The notes under the pieces are model-generated. The model did not search any database. It saw only the letters and a program-made list of their open reading frames with translations, and was not told the origin of the DNA. A DNA stretch of 64,000 nt. It comes from JAFEDN01 sp963844565 (GTDB lineage: Bacteria > Pseudomonadota > Gammaproteobacteria > Coxiellales > Coxiellaceae). Shown piece by piece: positions 20,153 to 28,330 of the stretch (its first letter is position 1; the number at the start of each line of letters is the position of its first letter). Made by a program: the position numbers and the translations under genes. The stretch is from contig CAWJON010000002.1 of the NCBI GenBank assembly GCA_963844565.1, positions 496,001-560,000 on the forward strand, given 5' to 3'.

Positions 20153-21523
20153 ATGAACAAAACTAAAGTAAAAGTTGCCTTCTTCTGTCAAAATTGTGGC
20201 AGTGAATTCCCTAAATGGCAAGGCCAATGCACCGATTGTGGCGAATGGAACACATTAATTGAGGCTCCGCAGGTCAAAAATTCTCAATCACCACGTTCTT
20301 CAGGGTATGTGGGAAGTAGCGGAGAAATAACTCAATTGATTGCAGTTACGGCGCCAAGTTATATCAGGATTAAAACTGGACTTGGGGAGTTCGATCATGT
20401 ACTGGGAGGAGGGTTGGTTTCTGATTCGGTGGTGTTAATTGGCGGAGACCCTGGTGTTGGCAAATCTACTTTACTATTACAAATTTTATCCCAGCTACCG
20501 ATTGAATATCGTCCTTTATATGTCACTGGTGAAGAATCATTACAGCAGGTTGCTTTACGTGCGAGAAGGCTGGGAGTCAACGCCGAACACTTGGATTTAC
20601 TCACCGAAACGCAGGTTGAAAGAATTATTGCCTTAGCCGATGCACATCAATCCCGTGTTATGGTGATTGATTCTGTGCAAACGGTACATACCGAAAATGT
20701 TGCTTCGGCCCCAGGAGGCGTTAGCCAAGTGCGGGAAAGCACAGCGCAACTCATTCAATATACTAAGAAAAAAGGAATCGCTTTATTTTTAATTGGCCAT
20801 GTCACCAAAGAAGGAGCGATCGCTGGACCGCGTGTGCTTGAGCATATGGTGGACACGGTTTTGTATTTTGAAAACCAAACCGATAATCGATTTCGCATTA
20901 TCAGGGCCATAAAAAATCGTTTTGGCGCAGTCAATGAATTGGGCGTGTTCGCGATGACAGATCAAGGCTTGAAAGCGATTAATAATCCCTCGGCAATCTT
21001 TCTTTCTCATTATAAAACTCCAGTACCTGGAAGCGTTTCTATGGTCACTTGGGAGGGAAGTCGGCCTTTATTAGTGGAGGTGCAAGCCCTGGTCGATACC
21101 AGCCACTTAGCCAATCCGCGGCGATTAACCGTTGGTTTAGACCAAAATCGGTTATCGATGTTGCTGGCTGTGTTGCACCGTCATGGCGGCGTTGCCACTT
21201 ACGATCAAGATGTATTTGTTAATGTCGTCGGTGGATTAAGGGTTTTAGAAACCGGAGCTGATTTGGCGCTAGTGCTGGCCGTGCTTTCCAGTTTGCGTGG
21301 TAAGGCATTGGCGGTTGAACTCATCGTTTTTGGTGAAATTGGTTTAGCAGGGGAAATCAGACCGATCGCTAGCGGCCAAGAACGATTGCGAGAAGCTGCC
21401 AAACATGGTTTTAAGGAAGCCATAGTTCCCAAAGCAAATATGCCCAAGAATCCGATTGCAGGTTTGGCAGTGCATGGCGTGGAACGCCTGCAAGAAGTAT
21501 TAAATTTATACTCGTCATTCTGA
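20153..21523 (+). CDS. radA: DNA repair protein RadA
   Basis: RadA processes recombination intermediates and drives branch migration. In order: a four-Cys zinc finger (CQNCGSEFPKWQGQCTDCGEW), a RecA-type ATPase with Walker A GGDPGVGKST (about residues 95-104), the RadA-specific KNRFG motif, and a C-terminal Lon-protease-like domain. At 456 residues it is full length with an intact frame. Confidence 0.97.
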   Translation: MNKTKVKVAFFCQNCGSEFPKWQGQCTDCGEWNTLIEAPQVKNSQSPRSSGYVGSSGEITQLIAVTAPSYIRIKTGLGEFDHVLGGGLVSDSVVLIGGDPGVGKSTLLLQILSQLPIEYRPLYVTGEESLQQVALRARRLGVNAEHLDLLTETQVERIIALADAHQSRVMVIDSVQTVHTENVASAPGGVSQVRESTAQLIQYTKKKGIALFLIGHVTKEGAIAGPRVLEHMVDTVLYFENQTDNRFRIIRAIKNRFGAVNELGVFAMTDQGLKAINNPSAIFLSHYKTPVPGSVSMVTWEGSRPLLVEVQALVDTSHLANPRRLTVGLDQNRLSMLLAVLHRHGGVATYDQDVFVNVVGGLRVLETGADLALVLAVLSSLRGKALAVELIVFGEIGLAGEIRPIASGQERLREAAKHGFKEAIVPKANMPKNPIAGLAVHGVERLQEVLNLYSSF

Positions 21524-21642
21524 CGAAAGTCAGTATCCAGGATAAATATTTTGCTAATGAAGGAGCTTGTTTAAAAACTTATAACCCGGCTAAACGATGA
21601 TATTTATCGCTAGACGGAGTGAGCCATTAATAGGAGAAGAAA

Positions 21643-22908
21643 ATGTACGATAATGATTTGACCGCCGCAGCCTTCGATCCAGAACTTTGGGACGCGATTC
21701 TTGCTGAGTCGCGTCGTGAGGAAGAGGTTATTGAATTAATTGCCTCGGAAAATTATGTGAGCCCAAATGTTTTAGCCGTTCAAGGTTCTTTACTCACCAA
21801 TAAATATGCCGAGGGCTATCCCGGAAAACGTTACTATGGAGGATGTGAATGTGTGGATCGGGTTGAACAACTGGCCATAGATCGAGCGAAAAAATTATTT
21901 GGCGCTGATTATGCGAACGTCCAACCTCACTCAGGTTCTCAAGCGAATGCCGCTGCCTATATGGCATTATTAGAACCGGGTGATACGTTATTGGGTATGT
22001 CGTTGGCGGAAGGGGGTCATTTAACCCATGGCGCAAAGGTAAGTTTTTCTGGAAAAATTTACAATGCATTGGCATATGGATTAAATGCGGATGGAGAAAT
22101 CGATTACGACCAAGTGGAACAACTAGCAGAAGTGAATAAGCCTAAACTGATCATCGCTGGTTTCTCTGCATTTTCTCGTCGTATCGATTGGCAGCGATTT
22201 CGGTTTATCGCTGATCGAGTAGGGGCCTATTTTCTAGTGGATATGGCTCACGTCGCTGGATTAGTAGCTGCCGGTGTTTATCCTTCTCCCGTTCAGATTG
22301 CCGATGTCACCACCACAACTACACATAAAACCTTACGTGGTCCTCGCAGTGGATTAATTTTGGCTAAAGCCAATCCAGAAATAGAAAAACGCTTAAATTC
22401 CGCGGTTTTTCCGGGCACTCAAGGCGGCCCGCTCATGCATATTATCGCAGCAAAAGCAGTGGCGTTAAAAGAAGCGATGCAGCCTGAATTCAAATTTTAT
22501 CAGGAGCAAGTGATTGTCAATGCCAAAGCCATGGCAGAGGTGTTAATCCAGCGGGGTTTCAATATTGTTTCCGGCGGGACAGATAATCATTTATTTTTGT
22601 TAAGTTTTTTAAATACTGAAAAAATCACTGGAAAAAATGCAGAAATTGCGTTGGGTAAAGCCAATATAACCGTAAATAAAAATACTGTTCCGAGGTGAAA
22701 ATCGTTCACCGTTCGTCACCAGTGGCATTACGAATTGGTACTCCCGCCATCACTACCCGAGGATTTAAGGTAAAATTGAAGCGGAACAATTAGGCCATTG
22801 GATTGCAGATATTTTAAATAATATTGAAGATGAAATTTTCATCGCTAAAATTCGTTTAGAAAGTATTAAGTTATGCCGGATTTTCCGGTGTATGAAGAAG
22901 GTATATAA
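21643..22908 (+). CDS. glyA: serine hydroxymethyltransferase, 3' part frame broken
   Basis: PLP enzyme that interconverts serine and glycine and loads tetrahydrofolate with one carbon. The intact part (residues 1-351) has the N-terminal block VIELIASENYVSPNVLAVQG and the PLP Lys in TTTTTHKTLRGPRSG. From about 22693 the protein continues only with frame changes (near 22693, 22735, 22770 and 22878), ending ...DFPVYEEGI at 22906-22908. The last A of the stop is the first A of nrdR. The conceptual length of about 420 is normal. The clustered indels in an essential gene point to sequencing error. Confidence 0.88.
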
Positions 22909-23378
22909 TGTTTTGTCCATTTTGTTCGGCTCCGGATACAAAAGTTATTGATTCGCGATTGACGGAAGATGGTACACAAGTTCGGCGGCGGCGAGAATGT
23001 TTAAGTTGTGTGGAACGTTTTACTACCGTCGAGGCGCCAGCGTTAGTGTTGCCGCATATTATCAAACGAGATGGCAGACGTTGTGCATTCAGTGCCGACA
23101 AATTAAGAGAAGGAATTTTAAAAGCATTAGAAAAAAGGCCGGTTACTGCCGTCCAGGTAGATATCATTATTCGTCGTTTAACCCATCAGTTGCAAGCTTG
23201 TGGAGAACGTGAAGTCGCTTCCGAAACATTAGGACAATGGGTGATGGATGAGTTAAAAGCGGTTGATGAAGTTGCCTATGTGCGTTTTGCGTCGGTTTAT
23301 CGAAGTTTTCAAGACATTGATGCATTCCACCAAGAGATACAACGCTTAAAAGCACTAGGAAATGCAGATGAAAAATAA
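22908..23378 (+). CDS. nrdR: transcriptional repressor NrdR
   Basis: NrdR represses ribonucleotide reductase genes in response to nucleotide levels. It has an N-terminal zinc ribbon (CPFC ... CLSC) and an ATP-cone domain (VLPHIIKRDGRRCAFSADKLREGI). At 156 residues it is of typical size. It overlaps glyA by one base and nusB by 17, so glyA-nrdR-nusB is one operon, as in many gammaproteobacteria. Confidence 0.97.
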   Translation: MFCPFCSAPDTKVIDSRLTEDGTQVRRRRECLSCVERFTTVEAPALVLPHIIKRDGRRCAFSADKLREGILKALEKRPVTAVQVDIIIRRLTHQLQACGEREVASETLGQWVMDELKAVDEVAYVRFASVYRSFQDIDAFHQEIQRLKALGNADEK

Positions 23379-23814
23379 TCCTCCTCGTCACAGTAAACAT
23401 TATTCACGTAGCTGCGCAGTGCAAGCGCTATACCAATGGCATCACACTCAGCACAACGCTGAGGAAATTATTGAGCAATTCATTCAGGATGAAAGTTTAA
23501 AACAAGCGGATAAAAAATATTTTAAAAAATTAGTGATTGGCATTGTGCATGAGCAACCGCAATTAGATACTCTTTTCATTCCTTATCTAGATCGAGAATT
23601 GTCAGATATCAATCCGGTTGAATTAGCCATTTTACGTGTGGCTACTTTTGAATTAGAACATTGCCGCGAATTGCCTTATAAAGTAATTATCAACGAAGCT
23701 TTAGAAATTGCCAAAGAGTACGGTGCTGATCAAAGTTATAAATACGTCAATGCAATTTTAGACGCTTTGGCCCCCAAAATTCGTGAGCAGGAATATCAGT
23801 TAAAAAAGAATTAG
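23362..23814 (+). CDS. nusB: transcription antitermination factor NusB
   Basis: NusB binds boxA RNA with S10 during rRNA antitermination. The 150-residue protein shows the all-helical family blocks SRSCAVQALYQW, PYLDRELSDINPVELAILRVATFEL and PYKVIINEALEIAKEYG. ATG 23362 and ATG 23368 are both possible and differ by two residues. The product after it differs from the usual ribH/thiL neighbours: an ATPase gene follows. Confidence 0.95.
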   Translation: MQMKNNPPRHSKHYSRSCAVQALYQWHHTQHNAEEIIEQFIQDESLKQADKKYFKKLVIGIVHEQPQLDTLFIPYLDRELSDINPVELAILRVATFELEHCRELPYKVIINEALEIAKEYGADQSYKYVNAILDALAPKIREQEYQLKKN

Positions 23815-23846
23815 CATTCCTGTCCCTTTACAAAGGGACAGGAATG
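23815..23846. terminator. strong 15-bp hairpin directly after nusB
   Basis: A perfect inverted repeat starts at the base after the nusB stop: CATTCCTGTCCCTTT (23815-23829), two-base loop, AAAGGGACAGGAATG (23832-23846). There is no T-run, so classical intrinsic termination is doubtful. It may act as an mRNA 3'-end stabiliser or processing site. The core TGTCCC reappears in the next hairpin at 23855-23874. Confidence 0.5.
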
Positions 23847-23854
23847 ACCTACTA

Positions 23855-23874
23855 TGTCCCTATAAGGAGGGACA
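23855..23874 (+). promoter_or_regulatory. hairpin enclosing the ribosome site of the ATPase gene
   Basis: TGTCCCT (23855-23861) pairs with AGGGACA (23868-23874). The full Shine-Dalgarno AAGGAGG (23864-23870) lies in the loop and 3' arm, 7 bases before the TTG start at 23878. Folding of the mRNA would hide the site, which could keep translation low. Confidence 0.45.
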
Positions 23875-23877
23875 GCT

Positions 23878-25155
23878 TTGACTTTAATCAACACATCTTT
23901 ATTGAGTAGTTTGTTAATAGAGTTAAAAGACAGGCTGAATTTGCTGGACGGCTCTGTTGAGCGTGAATTCTCTTTCCCTGAAATGGCTAATAAAATCAAA
24001 GTGGCGATAGGTGTGCGCCGATCCGGGAAAACGTACTTATGCTTACAAAAAATCAGGCAATATTTAGAATCGGGTATAGTTTTTTCCAGGATTCTATACA
24101 TTAACTTTGAAGACGATCGCCTGGCGCCAGCAACGCAACAGACATTGGTAGCTCTACTGGAGGCATTTTACACCCTGTATCCGGAAAACCATGAGCAGAC
24201 TTGTTATTTATTTTTAGATGAAATTCAAAATGTGACGGACTGGCCTAGGGTCATTAGACGGTTTTTTGATACCCGTCGCGTCAATATATTTCTCACCGGA
24301 TCCTCTGCGAAATTATTAAGTAAAGAAATTGCAACTTCTCTACGTGGGCGTTCGATAGCTACAGAAGCCTGGCCTTTCAGCTTTAAAGAATATTTAGCGG
24401 CCCGGCAGCTGAAAATACCGGCTTATCCAGCTGCAAAAAAATCGCTTGACCAAATGCGCAGGTATTTATTAAATTATTTGGCTGAAGGTGGATTTCCTGA
24501 CACCATTGCTGCTTCTTTCAGTGAGCGGGTACAGGTATTACAAGAACTAGTTGATGTCGTGGTTTTTAGAGATATCATTGAACGTCATGGAATTACCAAT
24601 ATTACTTTAATAAAATATTTAATCAAAACATTGATCAACAATATTTCCACGCGATTCTCTGTTAATAAGTTCTGTAAAGATCTTAAAAGTCAGGGAATTC
24701 AGGCCAGCAAAAATACCATTCACGATTATTTGAATTATGTGGAAGATGCTTTTTTAATATTCAGTGTGCCTGTTTATTCTGACTCTCTGCGAAAAATTCA
24801 AAACAGTCCAAAAAAAATTTATGTTGTTGATCCGGGATTATATCATGCCTATGCCACCAGTTATCATGGAGGGAACCAATTAAAAAATGCGGGTCGTGTT
24901 TTTGAAAATTTTATGTATCTCACCTTTCGCCGTTTAAAACGAGAAATTTATTATTACGTCACTAAAAATGGTTTCGAAGTGGATTTTTTAACGAGAAGTT
25001 TGGATGGCTCGATGAATTTATATCAAATCGCATGGGAAACTGACGACGTTGAAACAATAGCTCGTGAACAGCGTGCTCTGGATGACGCCAAAGATGAATT
25101 GGGTATCGAAGGCGTCATTCTGACTCCTGAAAATTTTCTCTCTCATCTCGATTAA
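23878..25155 (+). CDS. AAA_14 / DUF4143 ATPase
   Basis: 425 residues. The N-terminal P-loop ATPase has GVRRSGKTYL (Walker A) and CYLFLDEIQNVTDW (Walker B, typical of this family), then LTGSSAKLLSKEIATSLRGRS. The C-terminal DUF4143 nuclease-like region contains the acidic YYVTKNGFEVDFL near the end. Family members are scattered in prokaryotes; their role is not settled. Start is TTG 23878, chosen because of a full AAGGAGG 7 bases upstream. It is probably accessory cargo at the end of the nusB operon. Confidence 0.85.
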   Translation: MTLINTSLLSSLLIELKDRLNLLDGSVEREFSFPEMANKIKVAIGVRRSGKTYLCLQKIRQYLESGIVFSRILYINFEDDRLAPATQQTLVALLEAFYTLYPENHEQTCYLFLDEIQNVTDWPRVIRRFFDTRRVNIFLTGSSAKLLSKEIATSLRGRSIATEAWPFSFKEYLAARQLKIPAYPAAKKSLDQMRRYLLNYLAEGGFPDTIAASFSERVQVLQELVDVVVFRDIIERHGITNITLIKYLIKTLINNISTRFSVNKFCKDLKSQGIQASKNTIHDYLNYVEDAFLIFSVPVYSDSLRKIQNSPKKIYVVDPGLYHAYATSYHGGNQLKNAGRVFENFMYLTFRRLKREIYYYVTKNGFEVDFLTRSLDGSMNLYQIAWETDDVETIAREQRALDDAKDELGIEGVILTPENFLSHLD

Positions 25156-25189
25156 TCACTAAATATTTGGCGATTTTGAAGTCCTTTTA

Positions 25190-25726
25190 TTAAATTTTGG
25201 TTTTCGCTTTTTTTTCTTCAGGCTGTCTTGTATATTGGGTAATTACACCTTCATGTTGGGGAAATTGGTCTTTTAATTTTATTCTATCTGCTAGTATAAA
25301 ATCAGGGAATTCAAAGCCAGGTCCAACGGCGCAACCGATAAATGAATAACTATCTTTATCATTTACGGAAGCACAAAACCAGGTATCGGCAGGGATTGTG
25401 ATTTGATAGACACTTTTTTCGTTATGGAGAAAGTCGCCCAATATTTGCTTTTGTAACTGCCCATTTTTATCTATAGATATTAAAGTTAATGAACTGCCTG
25501 AATGATAGTTCCAGATCTCGTCGGATTTTACTTTATGCCAGGCCGAAAAATTATCACTTGTCAATAAAAAGTAAATAGATGTCAAGGCAGTACGCTTATC
25601 TTCTCCATAAACATCTTTGGGAACGTTAACCTCAGCTTTGGATCGATGAATTTCAACATAATACCCACCTTCAGGATGTTGTTTCATACCAAATTTTTCA
25701 ACTAATTTTTTAACATTTTCTTTCAT
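25190..25726 (-). CDS. cupin-superfamily protein, DUF985 type
   Basis: 178 residues of single-domain beta-barrel type. Blocks seen are MKQHPEGGYYVEIHRS near the N-terminus, LTSIYFLLTSDNFSAWHKVKSDEIWNYHSG (metal/ligand region) and VGPGFEFPDFILADR. An in-frame TTG lies at 25744, but CAGGAG just before ATG 25726 decides the start. The family is widespread and its substrate unknown. It is convergent with the ATPase. Confidence 0.88.
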   Translation of the reverse strand: MKENVKKLVEKFGMKQHPEGGYYVEIHRSKAEVNVPKDVYGEDKRTALTSIYFLLTSDNFSAWHKVKSDEIWNYHSGSSLTLISIDKNGQLQKQILGDFLHNEKSVYQITIPADTWFCASVNDKDSYSFIGCAVGPGFEFPDFILADRIKLKDQFPQHEGVITQYTRQPEEKKAKTKI

Positions 25727-25755
25727 AAAAACTCCTGTAAACAAACCCTAGTTTG

Positions 25756-26432
25756 GAATTTAATCGATTTAAAATCAAGCGGTGTAGATTTGGAAACTTA
25801 AACCCACTCCGCCTTATTCAGCGACATCCGCCTACTCGCAGGATTGGCGTAACGGGTCCCGTCAGTAGAGATGTTTTCGTGCTCGTTACGCCATCATAGC
25901 TGGTGTAAAACTTTGTAGCGCCATTGTACGGGGTGAACTTTTATTACTCTGGTCATGTTCAAAAATGGCTGCACTGCGCGCGAAAACATCTCCACTGACA
26001 CCCGTTGCAAAGCTCACATCAATCATTGGATCAAAGTCATTTTTCAGTCCTTGAGAAAAAAGAATGCGTCAAATAATGTTTTACGGTCGTAGCTTTTATC
26101 TGAAATTTAAATAGTCATTGATCCAATGATAAAACTCAAACCTCTGCATAGCCTTATTCAGCGCATCCGCCAACCAGCTTTGCTCGGGTGGCAGCGGAGA
26201 TTTTTTCGCGCGCAGTGCAGCCATTTTTGAACATGACCAGGGTGAAAAAGTTCACTTGGGATAATGGTGCTACGAAGTATTGCACCGGCTATTGAGGCGT
26301 AACGAGCACGGAAAAATCGTAGCTGACGGGACCCGCCACACCAATCCTGCGAGTAGGCGGATGTCGCTGAATAAGGCGGAGGGGGTTTAGGTTGCGAAAT
26401 CTACACCGCTTGATTTTAAATCGATTAAATTC
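25756..26432. repeat. 677-bp composite inverted repeat, two copies of the family head to head
   Basis: Outer arms are a perfect 36-bp inverted pair (25756-25791 and 26397-26432), starting GAATTTAATCGATTTAAAAT and ending in the shared edge GCGGTGTAGATTT. Inside are two oppositely oriented copies of the 11041-11305 repeat (about 25798-26017 and 26149-26390), with the blocks CTTATTCAGCG, CATCCGCC and CGAAAACATCTCCACTGAC. A further pair, ATCATTGGATCAA (26031-26043) and TTGATCCAATGAT (26118-26130), flanks the centre. No open frame is convincing. This explains most of the 25727-26606 gap. Confidence 0.85.
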
Positions 26433-26452
26433 AAAACTGGGTTTTACGAGTT

Positions 26453-26491
26453 TTTAGCACTTAAAAGCGGTTTCAAAAATTGACCGATATA
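26453..26491 (-). repeat. copy of the uvrA 3' coding end
   Basis: 39 bases match 28334-28372, the last 13 sense codons of uvrA (YTGQFLKPLLSAK), with 4 differences. Three of these are synonymous third-position changes and the other is Thr to Ile. The stop codon is not present. It lies in the same orientation as uvrA and directly beside the composite repeat, on the far side of the 571-residue gene. It is either a recombination scar or an attachment-like duplication. Confidence 0.8.
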
Positions 26492-26536
26492 TGTTAAAAA
26501 TAACAATAAAACAGAATTGTAAGAAAATACAGATAG

Positions 26537-26565
26537 TTGTCAGAGTTAGATTTTTTTGTTATAGT
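26537..26565 (+). promoter_or_regulatory. sigma-70-like promoter of the 571-residue gene
   Basis: TTGTCA (26537-26542), a 17-base spacer and TATAGT (26560-26565) stand 41 bases before ATG 26607. An AGGA ribosome site is at 26597-26600. The gene therefore carries its own expression signals within the duplicated interval. Confidence 0.55.
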
Positions 26566-26606
26566 TCCACCAATGTAAGGAAATTTAGAAATCGTTAGGA
26601 ATCACA

Positions 26607-28322
26607 ATGAAAAAAAGTCTCAAAAGAAAAAACAGCGACGATAATAACACTCAAATCCCGCCTGTTGAAACTTTCAATCCGCTAATGGCTCAACCAGTGT
26701 ATAGTTATAGTTATGTCTCCCCAGTATTTTTTTATCCTCTGTATTTTCCGATCTTTCCAACAAATAATAATGTTGCATTAGATTTAATTAGCACAACGTC
26801 TGTTCCTTCACCAGAACTCATCCAATCCGAATTACAGCGATTAGAAAAAGTTATGATGGGTCCTCAAGCGACATTTCTCGAGCGAGAAAATCGTGACAAA
26901 ATAATCATTGACATACTCAATAGAGTTTTAGACTCAAAAGCATCCGATAAAGAAAAATTAAGATTTCTTCTTTTTAAGTCGATTCGAAAAAAATTTCTAT
27001 TACTTACGCTGTGTAATATGGATTATAATTTAGATAAAGTTATGGCACTTTTTGCTAAAAACAATACAGATCCTGAAGTCATCAAACGAATAGATAAAGC
27101 GATACAACATCTGTTGGAAAGAATTCATCAAAAAGGTATGCCCGAAAAATTAATAAGTTGCCTGACCGCTAAGGTAAATATAGACGGAAATTTCAGAATT
27201 AAAACTAAGACTACCAACCTATTGGAACATTGGTTAACCTTTGGAGTTGAAATTGATTCAGGTCTTTATGTAGAGGTACTAACTGAAATCTTGGCCAAAA
27301 CTTCCACCAATACAAAAATAGGTTCTTTAGAAAAATGGATGAGTCTTTATTTGCAAGGAGTGGATATTACGAATTATCCGCAAGAGGTAGTGCTTCAGGA
27401 GAAAAAATCGGAGAATTCAAAAAATTCTATTACTCATTTAGTTTCTAATCTTATTAAGACAGACTTTACTGGCCTATTTGATGCATTGTCAAACAATAAG
27501 CTACTTTGTCCTGAGGTAAGTTATTTTCATTCAAGGTCACGGGAACATCCTACAAAAACAGGGATCCAAGAACACTCTATGAGAATAGAATTAGGTTCAC
27601 AAGAATCTGAAATCGTTTTAATCGGATATAAATTTGGACAAATGCCCATTATCAATATAAATGTAGCGACGAGTTTATTTATAATTGCTATTCATACCAA
27701 GAATAGTGAATTAATAAAAATTCTCACGGAAAGCGATTTAAGAGACCTCATTAAATGGGACACCTACGTAATATGCTCCTTTCAACAGAATATTGAGCCT
27801 AAAAAAGCAAGAACGTTTAAAGCCATTACTCTCACTCTTTTATTAGCATACTTAGAGGGGCCTTCATTTCCTTACTTATCTCAATATCTCGATACACTAT
27901 CACGAGCACTCTTTAATGGGAAATATCTTAATTTGCCTCAATTTTTTGGGGCTGTATTTCCAGGATCTGACAATAATCAGCTGCTTGAAACTGAACGATT
28001 TCTTGAAGTTTTAAGGCAACGACCAACTACAGTGCAGATGGGAGTTCATCATAAACTTGCAGGTTTAATGAAAGAAGTGCATGACGTTCTTTTTCAGAGT
28101 TTTTTGCCTCTCGATCTGGGGAAAATTATTATGGCTTATTTATTTTTTGGTACTTTGGATAATTCGCTAAGCGAGCACTTATTGCAACAAAGTGCCTCGA
28201 ATTCATCACCTTTGCCATGTCATTCTTCCTATTCATCTGTTTCCTTTTATTCGTCCGCTACCAGCTCAAGCTCCTCGCAACTCAAGCCTAATCCTTTGCC
28301 TGATACTCTTAAATTAACATGA
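26607..28322 (+). CDS. hypothetical protein with Ser-rich C-terminus, candidate effector
   Basis: 571 residues, not recognised. It is soluble and mainly helical with a proline-rich, aromatic start (residues 15-50), and has no signal peptide. Near residue 500 the segment FLPLDLGKIIMAYLFFG has the look of an F-box first helix (LP-x-DL---I--YL), a weak resemblance only. The last ~45 residues are almost all Ser, Pro and small residues (SATSSSSSQLKP), as in many type IV effectors. It has its own promoter, is convergent with uvrA, and sits between two copies of the uvrA end. Confidence 0.72.
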   Translation: MKKSLKRKNSDDNNTQIPPVETFNPLMAQPVYSYSYVSPVFFYPLYFPIFPTNNNVALDLISTTSVPSPELIQSELQRLEKVMMGPQATFLERENRDKIIIDILNRVLDSKASDKEKLRFLLFKSIRKKFLLLTLCNMDYNLDKVMALFAKNNTDPEVIKRIDKAIQHLLERIHQKGMPEKLISCLTAKVNIDGNFRIKTKTTNLLEHWLTFGVEIDSGLYVEVLTEILAKTSTNTKIGSLEKWMSLYLQGVDITNYPQEVVLQEKKSENSKNSITHLVSNLIKTDFTGLFDALSNNKLLCPEVSYFHSRSREHPTKTGIQEHSMRIELGSQESEIVLIGYKFGQMPIININVATSLFIIAIHTKNSELIKILTESDLRDLIKWDTYVICSFQQNIEPKKARTFKAITLTLLLAYLEGPSFPYLSQYLDTLSRALFNGKYLNLPQFFGAVFPGSDNNQLLETERFLEVLRQRPTTVQMGVHHKLAGLMKEVHDVLFQSFLPLDLGKIIMAYLFFGTLDNSLSEHLLQQSASNSSPLPCHSSYSSVSFYSSATSSSSSQLKPNPLPDTLKLT

Positions 28323-28330
28323 ATTCGTAA

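Noticed and set aside
23878..25155. ATPase as part of a known anti-phage system
   Set aside because: AAA_14/DUF4143 proteins occur alone in many genomes and no defence partner is adjacent here.
25756..26432. Insertion sequence with transposase
   Set aside because: No open frame long enough for a transposase in the composite repeat; it is non-coding.
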